DNA of 64,000 bases from Puccinia triticina (GCF_026914185.1 NC_070569.1:1488001-1552000); one strand, 5' to 3'; positions 44,719-56,373 are shown, counted from the first letter of the stretch. Translations and numbers: made by a program. The notes: generated by a model from the letters alone, not told the origin.

Positions 44719-47700
44719 GTTTCCCCCTCGATCGTGCCCGCCCAGGTCTCCAAAATCTGCTTCTTCGTCTCCGCATCCAACTGGACCATCATCCTTGGCA
44801 AGATCAAGAACCACATCGCCTGCTGGTCCGGCCCCGAAGAGTTCCCAGACTGCTCAGAGACCCGGCTGCTCGAGTTCTGCTCGCTGAACCGCCACCGCCT
44901 CAGCTCCATCCTCCGCGAGCTCTCCGCCCAGTTCGTCCATCTCAAGCGCGCCGCCCAATCCGACATCGCCCTCGCCCTCCGCCGCTCGGTCTGGAACTGG
45001 ATCGAGACTTACCCCAACGAGTATGCCGCCCTTGTCCGCTCAAACGGCCGGCTCAAGGGCGCCCCCGATGTCCTCTTCGACGTCGCCCATGGCCTCTCCG
45101 AGAACGGCAAGAAGCGCGCCTACACCTGGCCCATGATGGCCATGCTCCTCGCCGTCTGTCCCGACATCGTCCTCAAGATCACCGTCGGCGACCACATCCG
45201 CCGCCCGCAAGGCCGCCTTCATCGACAGTCTGCGCAAGCATCTCAAAGCCGTCAAGATGACCGACGTCGCCACCACCTGCTGCGTCAACCTCTGCAAAGC
45301 CGCCACCTTCTCCCCCAAGACGACCGCCGAGGGCCCCGGACTGAGGCTTCTGGCCCTCGACCTTGTTGGCGACCTCAACTCGCGCCTGCTCAACCCCTCC
45401 AAGCCGTGCACCAACTCCGAAGGCGTCGTTGAGATCCCGCTTATGTCCGAGGCCCTCGCCGCGCTCTGCAAGCTCAACCGCCACTTTGTCGACACCACCC
45501 TGCTCGAGAAGTGTCTCTCCAGGAACAGCTTTGTGCCCTTCCAGATTGCCTTCATCAAGGCCTGCCACAAGCTCGCCAGCGACCCCGAGATCCCGCCCCG
45601 CTCCTCGTTCCCCTCCTCCTCCCCACACCCCCACCCAGAGGATCGGTTGTCGGAGGACGAGGACGACATGGCGAACTGGAACGTCAAGCTCAAAGAGCTC
45701 TACCCCGCCATCGCCTCCTCCCTGAGACACGTGTTCATGAAAGCAATGCTCAAGACCAACCAGTTCCACATCCTCATGCGCGCCAACTCCAAGCTCATCA
45801 CCGGATGCGACGAGAGCGGACAGAAGACGGAGCTGGTCCGGGCGCTTCTCAACTGCGAACCCAGGACTCATATGACTCTGGCCTTCTTCGTGTCCCCCTC
45901 GGCCCGCCACCCCCACCACCAACACCAACAGCAACACACGGGCCGGTCTGCGCACGAGCTCAATTCGCGGCTCGCCTCGGGCCACGACATTGACCCGGAC
46001 GACCTGGAGATGTTTGTGTATCTGACGACGCTGCTGCTGAACAACCGCAACCCGCGGCCGGTGCGCCAAGCGGTGATGACCGTCCTGCGGGCCTACCACC
46101 GGCCCTCCTCCTCGCCCAGACCGGGGGCCAAGCTGCTCCCGCTCGGGCTCAGACAGGCCCGCGCGATCGTCGGGATCGACGTGCTCAAAGCGCTCCTCAA
46201 GACCTGGGTCTTCCGTGAGGAAGAGCGCGAGGTGCTGCAGCTGCTCAAGGCGTATCTGGACCGGTTCAAGGAAGCGGTGGAGTGGAGCGAGCGGGGCCAC
46301 AGCGTACGTTTGATGTCCCCTCTGCCCTTGCCGAAAGGAAGCTGCTGATCCGCGGGGCCGAGACAGCCGGGGTTCCCGTTCGCCAGCGAGTCCCACGCCC
46401 ACGAATGGCTCGTCTTCGGCCACCTCCTCCGCCTCGCCGTCCGCTCGGCCTCTGCACCGTCGACCAATCCAACCTGGCCCTCCTCCTGCGCTGCTCCAAG
46501 GAGCTCATCAGCGTCTTCGAGAAGCACCCCCCCGTCCTGCGTCTCTGCGGCCTCGACGCAAGTCTGTCGGCCGCCCAGCTGTCGGCGACCTTGCAGGGCC
46601 TGCCAGACAACGGCAAGGGGCTCGGCGGTCAGCCCTCCCCCCCTCCCCTTCACAGGAAAAGCAACCCTGTGCTGACGTGTGTGCAGGTCGCGTGGCCCAG
46701 GCTAAGCGGGCCAAGCTCGTCATGCGCACCATCGCCTCCAACTCGCCCATCATCGATCCCCTCTGGGACAAGGCCCTCCGCCGCTGGAAGCTCCTCTCCT
46801 CCCTCGTCGGCCATCGCCCCTTCGAGGACTCCTCCGGCAACGCCGGCATGTACGACTGTGCCCCGGCCCTCGGCGCCATTTCTGGCGAAGGCGTCCTGGT
46901 CCGTCTCTTCTCTCTCTCTCACTCTGCTTGATACTCTCTCTTGTGGGCTCATTTGCTGGGATGCGAGATGCAGGAAAACACAAACGCCTGGATCAGCATC
47001 TCCGGCCTCCTCACCTCCATCGCCTCCCTCCACGACCCCTCGCATCCCAAACCCCGCCCGCCCCCGCTCAACCACTTCATCCCCCCGGACCTGCTCCACG
47101 ACCGGTTCTATGCGCTGCCTGACCGGGCCCGGAACGTGGACCGGTACATCCAGGTGCGTCGTCTCCCTCCCCCTCCGCCCTACCCCCGAGACTGATGAGT
47201 GTGACGGATGTGTGGGGAGATCACAGGAGATGGTGGACCTGCTTGTCGCCGACGACCTGCGGATGCGCGAGGGCGTCAAAGACGCCCTGGGCACCGAGCT
47301 CCACACCGCCCTGTTCCCCATCCTGCTCAAACACCTCAAGTCCATCGTCGCCCACTTCTTCGAGCACAAGCGCGCCAAGCCGCAGAGCCCGTTCAGCCAC
47401 TTCATCGAGCAGGCCATCTCGATGCTGCGCCTCTTCTTTGAGCGCATCGTCGAGCCCCTCGCCGAGCCCGTCGCCGAGATCCTCTGGGAGGTTGTCAAGC
47501 AGGGCGGCCATCTGCTGCCGGACCTCGTCAAGCCTGTGCGCCCCTCCGGCTTGGACAAGATCGTCGACGTGCGCTCTTCTCTTTTCCAATTTCTGTAGTG
47601 GTATAAGCCTGGCTGGGGTGTTGATGTGAGCCCATGTGTGCGCGATAGATGATCACAAGGCCCGACCTCACCCTCGCCCTCGCCATCTGCAAGGTCTGCG

Positions 47701-50519
47701 GATCTGCCGACTTCGAGGAAATGACGGAGGTCATGCTCAATATCTTCGACTATCGCAAAGGGGTCATCAAGTTCCTCAAGGCCTCCATCGAGCGAGAAGT
47801 TGCCGTCACAGGCAAGTCCAACCCTGTACTCGGGATCTCTGTATTCATGTGGCTGATGAGAATTGCATGCGCACAGACCACGAGTCGACAGTCTTCCGAG
47901 GGAACTTGTTCACCACCCGGCTCCTCACCATCTTCGCCCGGGCCCAGGGGTACGACTATCTGAGGAACATGCTGTCGAACCTGCTTGTGGGCCTGGCCAA
48001 CAAGCCGTCGGAGTTCTCGGTGGACTTCAACCCGCATCGGGCGAGTGCGGACGACGACAAGGCGGCGCGGAACCTGGAGCAAGTGACGGAGGCGTTCCTG
48101 AACGTGATTGCGGTGTCGTGGAAGAAGCTGCCCTGTGCGATCCGCGAGATCTGCCACCGCATCGCCACCACCGTCCAGGAGAAATACCCCGAGAGCGTGT
48201 TCACGTCTATCGGCGGCTTCATTAACCCCACCATCGTCTCCCCCGAGGTCATCGACCTTGACCTCCCTAACGACACCCGCAAGATCCGCCGCAGCCTTGT
48301 CATGATCACCAAGGTCCCCCAGGCCCTCTCCAACAATATCCGCTTCTCCGCGCGCGAACCCGCTATGAAGCCCCTTAACCCCTTCATGGCCAATAACGTC
48401 TACCCAATGACCCGCTTCTTGAAGGACATCTCTGTAAGCATCCCTTTTCTTATTGGGGGAACCCGCGCAAGAAGAATGCTAATTTTTGGGGGGGATGGGA
48501 AGCAGTCAATCGACGAGCCCGGGATGATCGCGGAGGAAGCGACAGAGCTGCAAGACAAGCTAGCGCCGGTGCCCTTAGACGCGACGGACCGGTACGTGCT
48601 GCACCGGTTCCTGTACGAAAACCAGGAGAAGCTGGGGGCGGAGCTGAAGAGCCTGCGGCCAATGGAGTTCAAGCATTGGCACGACGGCAGCGAATGGCTG
48701 ACGCCCACTCCGGGCCACGAGATCTGAGCCGAGGTTGTCCAGACCCTCCAGGACATTGCCCCCCCCCCCCCCCCCGCGAACGCCGACCCCGACCTCCCTC
48801 TCTCCCACCTCAACGGCCCCAAGTACCACGCCTTTCTGGCCAAGTACGAGCTCAATAGGCCGCCTGATCCGCGCATCTGGCAGGCCCTCTTCTTTGAGGC
48901 CCCCCGCTCTAGAGTATGCGCTTTTCTCCAAGCCGTCTACCCCGCCTTCGCTCACCCCTGTTTGTCGTTGTATAGCTGCAGACTATGCCCACGTTTGTCT
49001 TCCTCACCAGTCGGCTCAAAGCCGAGATGTGCGACCTCGAGTCGTTCTACCTCTACATCCTCCAAGTGAGTCCCCTCCCCCTGCCCTCCCGGTTTCTTGT
49101 CCTGGCTGAGATGGTGTGTATAGGCTGTGGACGCGATCGACGGGCCCTTTGCCCTGTTCCTCGACTGCACCGCGTTCACCTTTGCCAACAAGATCTCCCT
49201 GCCCTGGTTCCGCCAGCTCATCGACGCCTCGCCCGCCCTCCCTGCCCTCCATCTCGCCCAGGTCTGGGTCTACAACGCCAACGCTATCTTCCAACGATAC
49301 ATCCGCAAGCTCGGCGCTAGTCTGTCCCCCTCTCCTCTCCCCTCTTCCTCCCCGCAAATCCTGACCTGACTTTTGGTGTGTGTGCAGCGGAGAAGCAGGA
49401 GCGCAGATGGAGTAACCTCATCCGCGCTGTCATCACGCTCGACGAGCTCGCTATCTGTCTGCCCAACTACGAGCAGGTCCTCCCTGCAAGCTTGTGTAAG
49501 AGAATGCGCTCGTCCTGTTGTTCCCACGAAACATTCTGAGGGTGGCTTGGTTATACAGGGAACATGTTCCATGATAAGCGGGTTGTCATCAGCCATGTCA
49601 CCCATCTCCAACAGTACCAGATGCAGATACCTGTCGTCCTGCACATCGGCTCCAAGACCCTGCTCATCCAATCCGTGAGCACCCCCCTTCCCCCGCCCTC
49701 CGTTAATGCTGGCGCTGAAGTGGGGTTCCGTGTTTAGTCTAAACGACTGGAGCTGCTGGCGGACGCCAAGTGCACGCTCAACAACGTGATCAGACTCAAG
49801 GATATCCAGGAGATGCAGCGCTTACCGCCCTCCAACGTCCATCTTGATCTCGGCTTCATCATCAAACAGTACGGATCCAACGTCACCATGAAGTTTGTCA
49901 GCGTCAACACTGACCGGATCGTTGAGGTAACCCCATCATCTGCCTTCATCCCCTGAACTCTTTCTCATCTGTGTGTCTCTCTTTCAGACATTGACAAACA
50001 CGCAGACCAATCTGCCCCTGCAGCCTCACCCCCGCTACCTTCTATGGCTCTCTTCTCAATGGGGCCATCTTTAATTTGTGTAGCTTGGATTTGCTGATCA
50101 GGATGGCTGCACTCAGCTTTCTGCAAGGGCTGACGCGCGCCTTGCGGATTGACAAGATCGAGGACGTCATTCTGTTCCAAGGTATCTCCTTTTCTCTTTG
50201 CTCCCTGTGGCGGCTGAAGCTGACGATTGGTGTGCTAAAAGGGGGGTATATCCCGAGGCTAGGCTTGGCGTTCATCTCAAACATCAGCGACCACCTTGCC
50301 TGCGCCGTGCCCTCGGCCACCTTCCCCTTCCTCGACGAGTTCTTCATCACCCTGCCCACCGCCTTGGCCTACAAGGTCGCCGTCTACGCCCATGCCGTCA
50401 ACTCCTGGCTCCAGAACCTCAGCAACTGTCTTGCCTGCCCCCGCAAAGAATTCAAGTATGCCCGCAACTGCGTCAAGAATATCTTGCGCCGCTTGATCGC
50501 ACTCACCCTCAGACCCTGT
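44719..50519 (+). pseudogene. Captured neurofibromin/IRA-type Ras GTPase-activating protein fragment (introns retained)
   Basis: Homologous to neurofibromin and fungal Ira1/Ira2, which switch off Ras by speeding GTP hydrolysis. Order follows the family. Helical repeats come first, with M-T-D-V-A-T-T-C-C-V-N-L-C-K-A-A-T-F. The Ras-GAP domain follows (about 47200-48433), with the arginine finger in F-R-G-N (Arg codon 47897-47899) and the F-I-N-P-x-I-V-S-P motif. A Sec14-like plus PH-like module comes next (about 48960-50000; L-F-L-D-C-T, I-F-Q-R-Y-I-R-K-L), then downstream helical repeats (W-L-Q-N-L-S). At least ten GT-AG introns remain, plus a likely GC-AG one (47812-47876). The fragment starts mid-gene and stops before the family's C-terminus. 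Damage: frame changes near 45200 and 46440, TGA at 48725, and a 17-C run (48759-48775). GC and codon use differ sharply from neighbours. A functional parental gene should exist elsewhere. Confidence 0.85.
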
Positions 50520-51145
50520 AGCCGCCCCAGCCCTTCCTCAGCTTCCGGAAGCGTCCTCAAAACTCCCAGCCGCTGTCGAAGAGAACAATTTGTCTTCCCC
50601 GCCACTACCAAAGGCCGAGGACAACGCGCCAGACCCTGCGGCCCCCCCAGCCCTTCCTCAGCTTCCAGAACCTTTCTCGGAGCTCCCAGCCGCTGTTGAG
50701 GCTGCCCCGTCTTCCCCACCAATCCACAAGGCCAAGGACGACCCCTCAGATCTCCAAACTGCCATCGAGGAGGACGCCCCATCACCCCCGCCGGTCCCAA
50801 AGGCCAAGGAGGACGCCCTGTCACCTCTGCCAGTCCCAAAGACCAAGGACGACGCCTTCACAGAAACTGTGCCAGAAGCTTCATCGGAGCTCCCAACTGT
50901 TGTCAAGGAGGACACCCTGTCACCCCCGCCAGTCCCAAAGGCTGAGGACAACGCCCCAGACATTGCGGCCGCCCCAGCCCTTCCTCAGCTTTCAGAAGCA
51001 GCCTCAGAGCTCCCAACCGCCGTCAAGGAGGATGCCCCACTCCTAAATGCCGAGGACAACACATTGACAGAAACTGCAGCAGCCCTTCCTCAGCTCCCAG
51101 AAGCTTCATCGGAGCTCCTAACCACTGTTGAGGAGGATAATTAGT
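50520..51145 (+). repeat. Degenerate tandem repeat encoding P/E/D-rich sequence
   Basis: Recurring phrases CCCAGCCCTTCCTCAGCTTC and CCAGTCCCAAAGGCCAAGGA alternate. In one frame they give repeats of S-P-P-P-V-P-K-A-K-E-D and L-P-Q-L-P-E-A-S-S-E-L. It begins exactly where neurofibromin homology ends. It could be a separate repeat incorporated in the TIR element or the tail of another captured gene. Confidence 0.55.
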
Positions 51146-51663
51146 CTTCCCCGCGACTTCCAAAGGCCAAGGACAACGCCTCAGACTCTGCAACTGCCTG
51201 CCTTTGGGCGTAATGGAATCAGAAGCTGGTAACTCAATAAAAATACACACCCTGGTTCCTCAGCTCATCTATATCAATATTTTCCCTCCTCCGCATTCCC
51301 ATACTCCCAGATTTGCCTGATTTCCCCGAGTTTGCGTCTTGCGCCAACCCTTTAGGATACCAATCATTGTCTGAAGTGAGTTATTCATCAGCCAAGTCAG
51401 GTGATTCATCCAGTTCACTCTTGGATGATAGTGAGGATGAGATATTCTAAGCCTAACACTGTTCAAATCATGTAAAACAAGTGGTTTCTAAATTTCCTCC
51501 ACTTTGCCGCTGATTCTCTGGACTATTACAAGGTTGAAATGAAGTCTGAGGATGTGCTTGGTGAGCGTGAGATAGTGGCAATGAGCGTGAGATAGTGGCA
51601 ATGAGCGTGAGAGAGGAGATGAGAGAGGGATCCCAGATCCGGAAAATGTCCGGATGTTCCAAA
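51146..51663. other. Right noncoding part of the TIR element
   Basis: Contains a three-fold direct repeat of GAGCGTGAGATAGTGGCAAT (about 51567-51612). No gene. Short CCGGA motifs cluster near the right TIR, as they do near the left one. Confidence 0.5.
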
Positions 51664-51715
51664 TATTTACCAGATATTCCGTGACCCTGACAGGATATTC
51701 CGCACGGAATACTCA

Positions 51716-52867
51716 ACCATGTTTGAAGTGAGGATTGTTGTTCCCGTAGTGGCCGTGAGATTGCACTGGTGAGTGAACAGCATCTGAATGCATGGCTTGG
51801 TTGCCGGATCAACTTCTCTGTGCGCCTCTTTTTTGCATCTCAGATGTCATCATCACCCTGGGCCCTGCAGCAGACGTCTGGATAATCCCAGCTTGAAGCC
51901 AAACATCTGGGTGGAATTTGTGGCCTAGCCGCCATTGGGGTCAGCCCGACCTTCTGAACTTTTTCTCCTCCCAACATCCACTCTGCAAACCTTTCCTGCA
52001 GGGGCAGATGGGGGGCAGCCGACGTTGGCACAGACGTCCGCCCGCCGTCTAACTGCACCCGTAGTGTAGCCATGTACAGGCTAGGATAAGAAAGTCCACA
52101 ATGAATAGCAGACCCTCAACTCAAAACAGAAATACTACTCCCTATTAGGAAATTAGTATCCTTAATGAATGCAACTATTCACTACCAGAATAGTTATCCA
52201 AGCACAAAGTACGCAAACCCAAGGGATCTTGCTACAAATATTAAGAGATCCCCCAGATTTGGATAGCCTCAGATTACTAAGATTCAAAAATCCCCTTGCC
52301 TACCAAGCCCAAGCAATGACAACAACAGGTTGTGATTGGGTCTTTTATATCTTCCTCCCTTTCTCTTCCCATCCTCATCTCTTACTCAACATTTATTCAT
52401 TGATCCCTTTTTCTCTCCAAACTTGTGCCCAATTCTAGTTACTAGTAGTTTGAGCCTTTATTAGTCCCTTGTTAGTTTACTACCTTCCTCAGGCAGCTCA
52501 ATTTTGTTATTCAGAGGTAGTCACAGAAGAGACTACCCCTGACAGCTGATGCTTTGTCAGTTGCTTGATTGTTTTCCATTGATCTCCCGGGTTCTGTTTC
52601 AGAGCATCTATTGCTGTGTTGATTGTCTTGATTTTTGCCTCCACTTAGCTTGAGTTGGGTTTGAGCTGCATCTTGCCAATTTTGGTGATTTTTTTGGACC
52701 TTGTCTTTTGCTTGATGTGAATATGTATGCTTCTGTTTGTGGATATTCTTGGTGTCTTCTAATGTTTGCAATCTGACCGCAAATTCCTTCAGGTGTCTTT
52801 TAGTCAGTGTATTTATCAAGCCTGAGAATAACACTAAGTGTTTGTTTGACCTCAGTTTTCCAAGTGG
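51716..52867. other. Stretch between the TIR element and the hAT-like element
   Basis: 51716-52080 contains ACGTCTGGAT/ACGTCCGCC phrases but no copia RT, although copia1 should continue here. 52500-52912 has a minus-strand open frame of 133 codons, Gln/Lys-rich, with E-F-A-V-R-L-Q-T-L-E-D. It may be a host or Gag-like relic interrupted by the hAT-like insertion. I recognise nothing firmly. Confidence 0.35.
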
Positions 52868-53863
52868 CCTGGCAGTAAGGTTCCAATCCGGTGCCCTGGA
52901 GCCGGATATCACCCATCCCGCACCCTGACCCTGGTCTTATCCGGAATCTGGCCGGATTTTCCCGGATCTGAAAGCAAGGGGCATATCCCAAAAAAAGTGC
53001 CAATATGATTGGGTATGCCGGGGATTCCCCGGTAGACTTCCCGATTCATGCGGGTTTGATGGGTATTCCCCGGGAAAAGACCCTATTTTTGGGTGTTTTC
53101 TGAGGTTTACCCGCATAAATCTTGCTTGTGGAGCGCTTTTCACTATCCGGTGTGGTGGTCAGAATGGTAGTCAATCTTCAAGATCAACCCTCAAGGTCAA
53201 CTTTCAATCCTCAAGATCAAGACTCAAGCTTCAAGGTCTAACTCTCAAGATTCTCTCAGATTCTCCTTCTTCCCTCTCTTCATTTTCATTTCCAACTCCT
53301 CCCCCTTCCATCTTTTCCCTTTTCTTGGTCCTAACACAGAATGTACTGTGGGTTTATTTGAGAATTGTGGTTTTCTTCTTTTTTTTTTCCCTTCTTTGTT
53401 ATGCTTGCTTCTTCCTCATTTTCTTTTGATTGTTGGTCTCTTTGGTTCTGGATTTATTTCTGTTTCCTCTCCTTGTGTTGTTTCCTCTCTCCTTTTCTCT
53501 GTGCGAGGAGATGATGACATGCTTGTGACAGGCCTCCAAGAATCCAAGTTCCCGGCGAACTTGGAGGATAGGAGGCCATAGCACCTGTTCTGATCCAAGT
53601 CAGGAGTTATTGGAATCAAGATCTTTTCTCGAGTGAAGAGTCCCATCAAGAATCCCCAGAGTCCCTCCCAGAATCCACTTTCCCAACAAACCCAAAAACC
53701 GCCGCCAAGGATCCAAGCCCCGGCGAACTCTCAAAACCACTTCCCCAAAGCTATCAACTTGAATCCCCAATGACTCATCCGGACCATCTGTGAGGGCAGT
53801 CACTCGACACCTTTTCCCCTCCCAGCGCTGCCGCCGGCCTAGCACCGGCCGGAGCTCCACATT

Positions 53864-53913
53864 TGGTCCCCCGAGCCGGGATCAAACCAGCGACCTCAAG
53901 ATTTACAGTCTTG
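53864..53913 (+). promoter_or_regulatory. gypsy2 primer site and 50-nt antisense tRNA-Tyr (nt 27-76)
   Basis: The reverse complement folds as a full anticodon arm (CAAGA, loop CTGTAAA, TCTTG), variable loop, T-arm (GCTGG/CCGGC), acceptor 3' strand and CCA, in exact tRNA spacing (5+7+5+5+5+7+5+7+1+3). One base in the T-loop differs from the gypsy1 copy (C to T). Confidence 0.8.
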
Positions 53914-54329
53914 TCTCACTTTAGGACAACAGGCGGTCAAACCTTGAGGATCTCAAGTCTCTAGTTCTTGTTTCAGGATCTCCAGCTTTGGTTCAGGACT
54001 TTTCTTTGCTTCCTCTTTCTAGATAAAACCTTGAAAATCCGGATTTTCGACCTTGAAAATCGCATTCTCAAACCTTAAATATCGGATCCCCCAGCTCCGC
54101 CGATCTCAATCCGCAAGCTTCCAGCCCTTTCCCAATACTTGGACGACTTTTCTGCCGTTCTCTGAGCCTCTGGAAGTCGTCAGAGTGCTGTCCTAGACCC
54201 CGCCGGCTCCGCTATTGAATCAGTGCGGACGATTGATTGTGTCTCTGTGTGGTTTTCTCTTCATCAGGCGCCAGGAGGGATTGATCAGATCCCTTGTTTG
54301 TTTTGATCCTTCTCTCTCTTCCTTTGCAA

Positions 54330-55460
54330 TGGATCCCACAAATCTACTCGGCGGCACAGCAAGGCCAAGGGTCCCAACGGTTAAGATTAAGCCGCGGGAC
54401 AAGCAGTTTGGTTTCGACGGATCCAACGTCGAACGCTTCCTGGATTTGTACGAGTTGACAGCGGATGTGGACGGAGCTTCTGAGCAGGATATGGCTTGGC
54501 AGATTCGTCTCTTCGTCACGGATGGAGAACTGCTAGATATTCTGGAGACACTGGATGGTTTTAGCCCGCCCGACTGGTCGAAATTGAAGGCGGCAATGCT
54601 CTCTCATTGGGGTCGGGTCGATGAGGCTCGCTTTACGCTGCAAGATCTCGACTCTCTGGTTGATTCCCGGTCGTCAAAGGGCGGAGTCTCGTCCTCGGGT
54701 GATTATCATTGGTTCCGACGATCCTGGGACCCAATCCAGGCTTATCTGGTGCGGAACGAGCATGTTGACTCCGCTGAAGAGCTCCGCACCCGCTTCTATC
54801 GATCCTTTTCTTCTAGTTTTCAAGATCAGATCCGCACAGCTCTCATCAAGAGTGATAAGATGATCACTACACTGGATCATTGCTTCAAGCTTCCTCCTCT
54901 CCAAGATCTCCGCTCCACCATCGACGAAGTTATGAAAGGCCAGATTGCCTTGACTTTCGAGCCTTCTAGATCAACTAATCCTGTCCCTTTGCCGCCGTTC
55001 AAGGATGAGAATGAAGTCATGCGGAAAATGGAAGCGGAGAGGCGCCCAACAAACGACGTCACTACCGCTCCGCAGGCCCCGGCGACCATTGATGAGATCA
55101 CCAGGTTGCTCCAGTCCTTTGAGCAGCGCCTGATGGAGAAGTTCGCGCTTTGCCCTCCGCCTCAGTCCTCCGCTCCTCACACCGCTCCGCCCTCCGCAGT
55201 GCGGCGACCATTGATCTGTTACTACTGCCATTTCGAAGGCCACGGGACTGGTCGATGCTTTGAGCTCCATAAGGACAAGGAAGATAAGCTTGTTGAGCAG
55301 AAGGGCAACAACTACTTCCTCCCAAGTGGTGCCCTGATCCCCTTTGATCCTAGTCAACCGATCCGCCGCGTGGTGGCCTCCTTTAAGGCATCACACCCAT
55401 CTAGCAGCTTTGTTTCCGCGCCATTCAGGACTGGTTGCGGAGCTCTTCACCCGTGGTATC
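54330..55460 (+). pseudogene. gag: gypsy2 Gag, interrupted by copia2
   Basis: ATG 54330 (M-D-P-T-N-L-L-G-G). About 377 residues closely parallel gypsy1 Gag, including V-K-I-K-P-R-D-K-Q-F-G-F-D-G, S-F-E-Q-R-L and the CX2CX4HX4C knuckle C-Y-Y-C-H-F-E-G-H. It breaks at H-P-W-Y, where copia2 enters. Reading resumes at 61466 with P-P-V-S-P-T, matching gypsy1 (W-Y-P-P-A-V). The downstream part loses the protease. Confidence 0.85.
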
Positions 55461-56312
55461 TGTAGGAATACGGACCCAGACCCGCACCCGCAGCAACCAT
55501 TAAGGAAGCTCGCGCGGATAGCACAAGGCGCAAGCCCAAGCCCAGCTGCAAAGAAAGGTAAGCCCTTTCGCAGTCCAGACCCCAGACCCCAGCCCTAACC
55601 ACGGGACCTAACGCTAGAGTATTGTTTGACGATTACAGAAGCGCACCAGGTGAGAACCTTATTGGTCAAAGCCCAGAACCAAGAACAGCCCAAGAGAACC
55701 TTGTATGTCCCGAGAGCAAGCGGCAAGTAGACTTAAACCTTAAGGCTAACTTGAACGCATTCTTCCATAGAACTCTTGAGGATCGACTTGGACCCAGACA
55801 CCAGCCAGGCTTACTAGCCAGACTATCGGAAGCTAAATCTACCCGTAAGTAAGAGCCCAGACCAAACCAATAACAAAGAAAAAGAAAAGACAATAAACTA
55901 AGACATAAACCTTATTTGCATAAACTACCAGAACCAGACGCTTCGGAAGTGTTTAGACAGAACAAGACGAAGCTATTAAAATAACTCGGCCTAGACCCGT
56001 GAGTAGAGAAACAGACATAAGAGAGGAACAGCAAAGACACGCCTTGGAAGAAACTGGAGCTGACTCTTCGCCATGCGAATGATCGACGCACAGGACTCTT
56101 CTAAAGCGTATAAAACACCGACCCGTGAAGCCAGCGCTTAACGCACTTTTCCTTTCTTGTCCACCAGACTCAGACCCCGGACGCAACCTGTCCTGCTTTC
56201 AGGTACATGCTTGCGCCGCTATTCTCTACTCCCCCTAACTTATAACAAGATCTCAATAAATGTAAATAGCTATCTAACAAGCAATAAACTTTCAGTTGCT
56301 TGATTTCTTTTA
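55461..56312 (+). repeat. 5' LTR of copia2
   Basis: 852 bp, TGTAGGAATACGG...TTCTTTTA. The TATA box TATAAAA at 56109-56115 probably drives transcription; the region downstream to 56312 would be R/U5. Confidence 0.95.
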
Positions 56313-56330
56313 GATTTACAGTCTGGCGAC
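56313..56330 (+). promoter_or_regulatory. copia2 primer site complementary to a tRNA-Tyr 5' half
   Basis: GATTTACAGTCTGGCGAC starts at the LTR boundary. Its reverse complement ends ..CAGACTGTAAATC, an anticodon arm with GTA, so priming is from an internal cut in tRNA-Tyr. Confidence 0.6.
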
Positions 56331-56373
56331 GCTCGAGCGGACCTCACGATATAGCATCTGAAAGCAGGTCAGG

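Larger units (their letters stand above)
44639..51712. mobile_element. TIR element (7.1 kb) carrying a captured neurofibromin-type gene fragment
   Basis: 49-bp terminal inverted repeats (44639-44687 and 51712-51664) differ at two positions. They start GTGTTCCGTGCGGAATATCC on the left and GTATTCCGTGCGGAATATCC on the right, inverted. TCA flanks both ends (44636-44638 and 51713-51715), a possible 3-bp duplication. No transposase is seen; the interior is host gene plus repeats. It resembles Pack-type elements that carry host exons and introns. Superfamily is unassigned; 3-bp duplications fit CACTA or PIF types, but the ends do not read CACTA. Confidence 0.75.

Noticed and set aside
45040..47598. 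Long minus-strand and alternate-frame ORFs over the captured gene
   Set aside because: They are shadows caused by high GC at third positions; the plus strand matches neurofibromin family motifs exon by exon.
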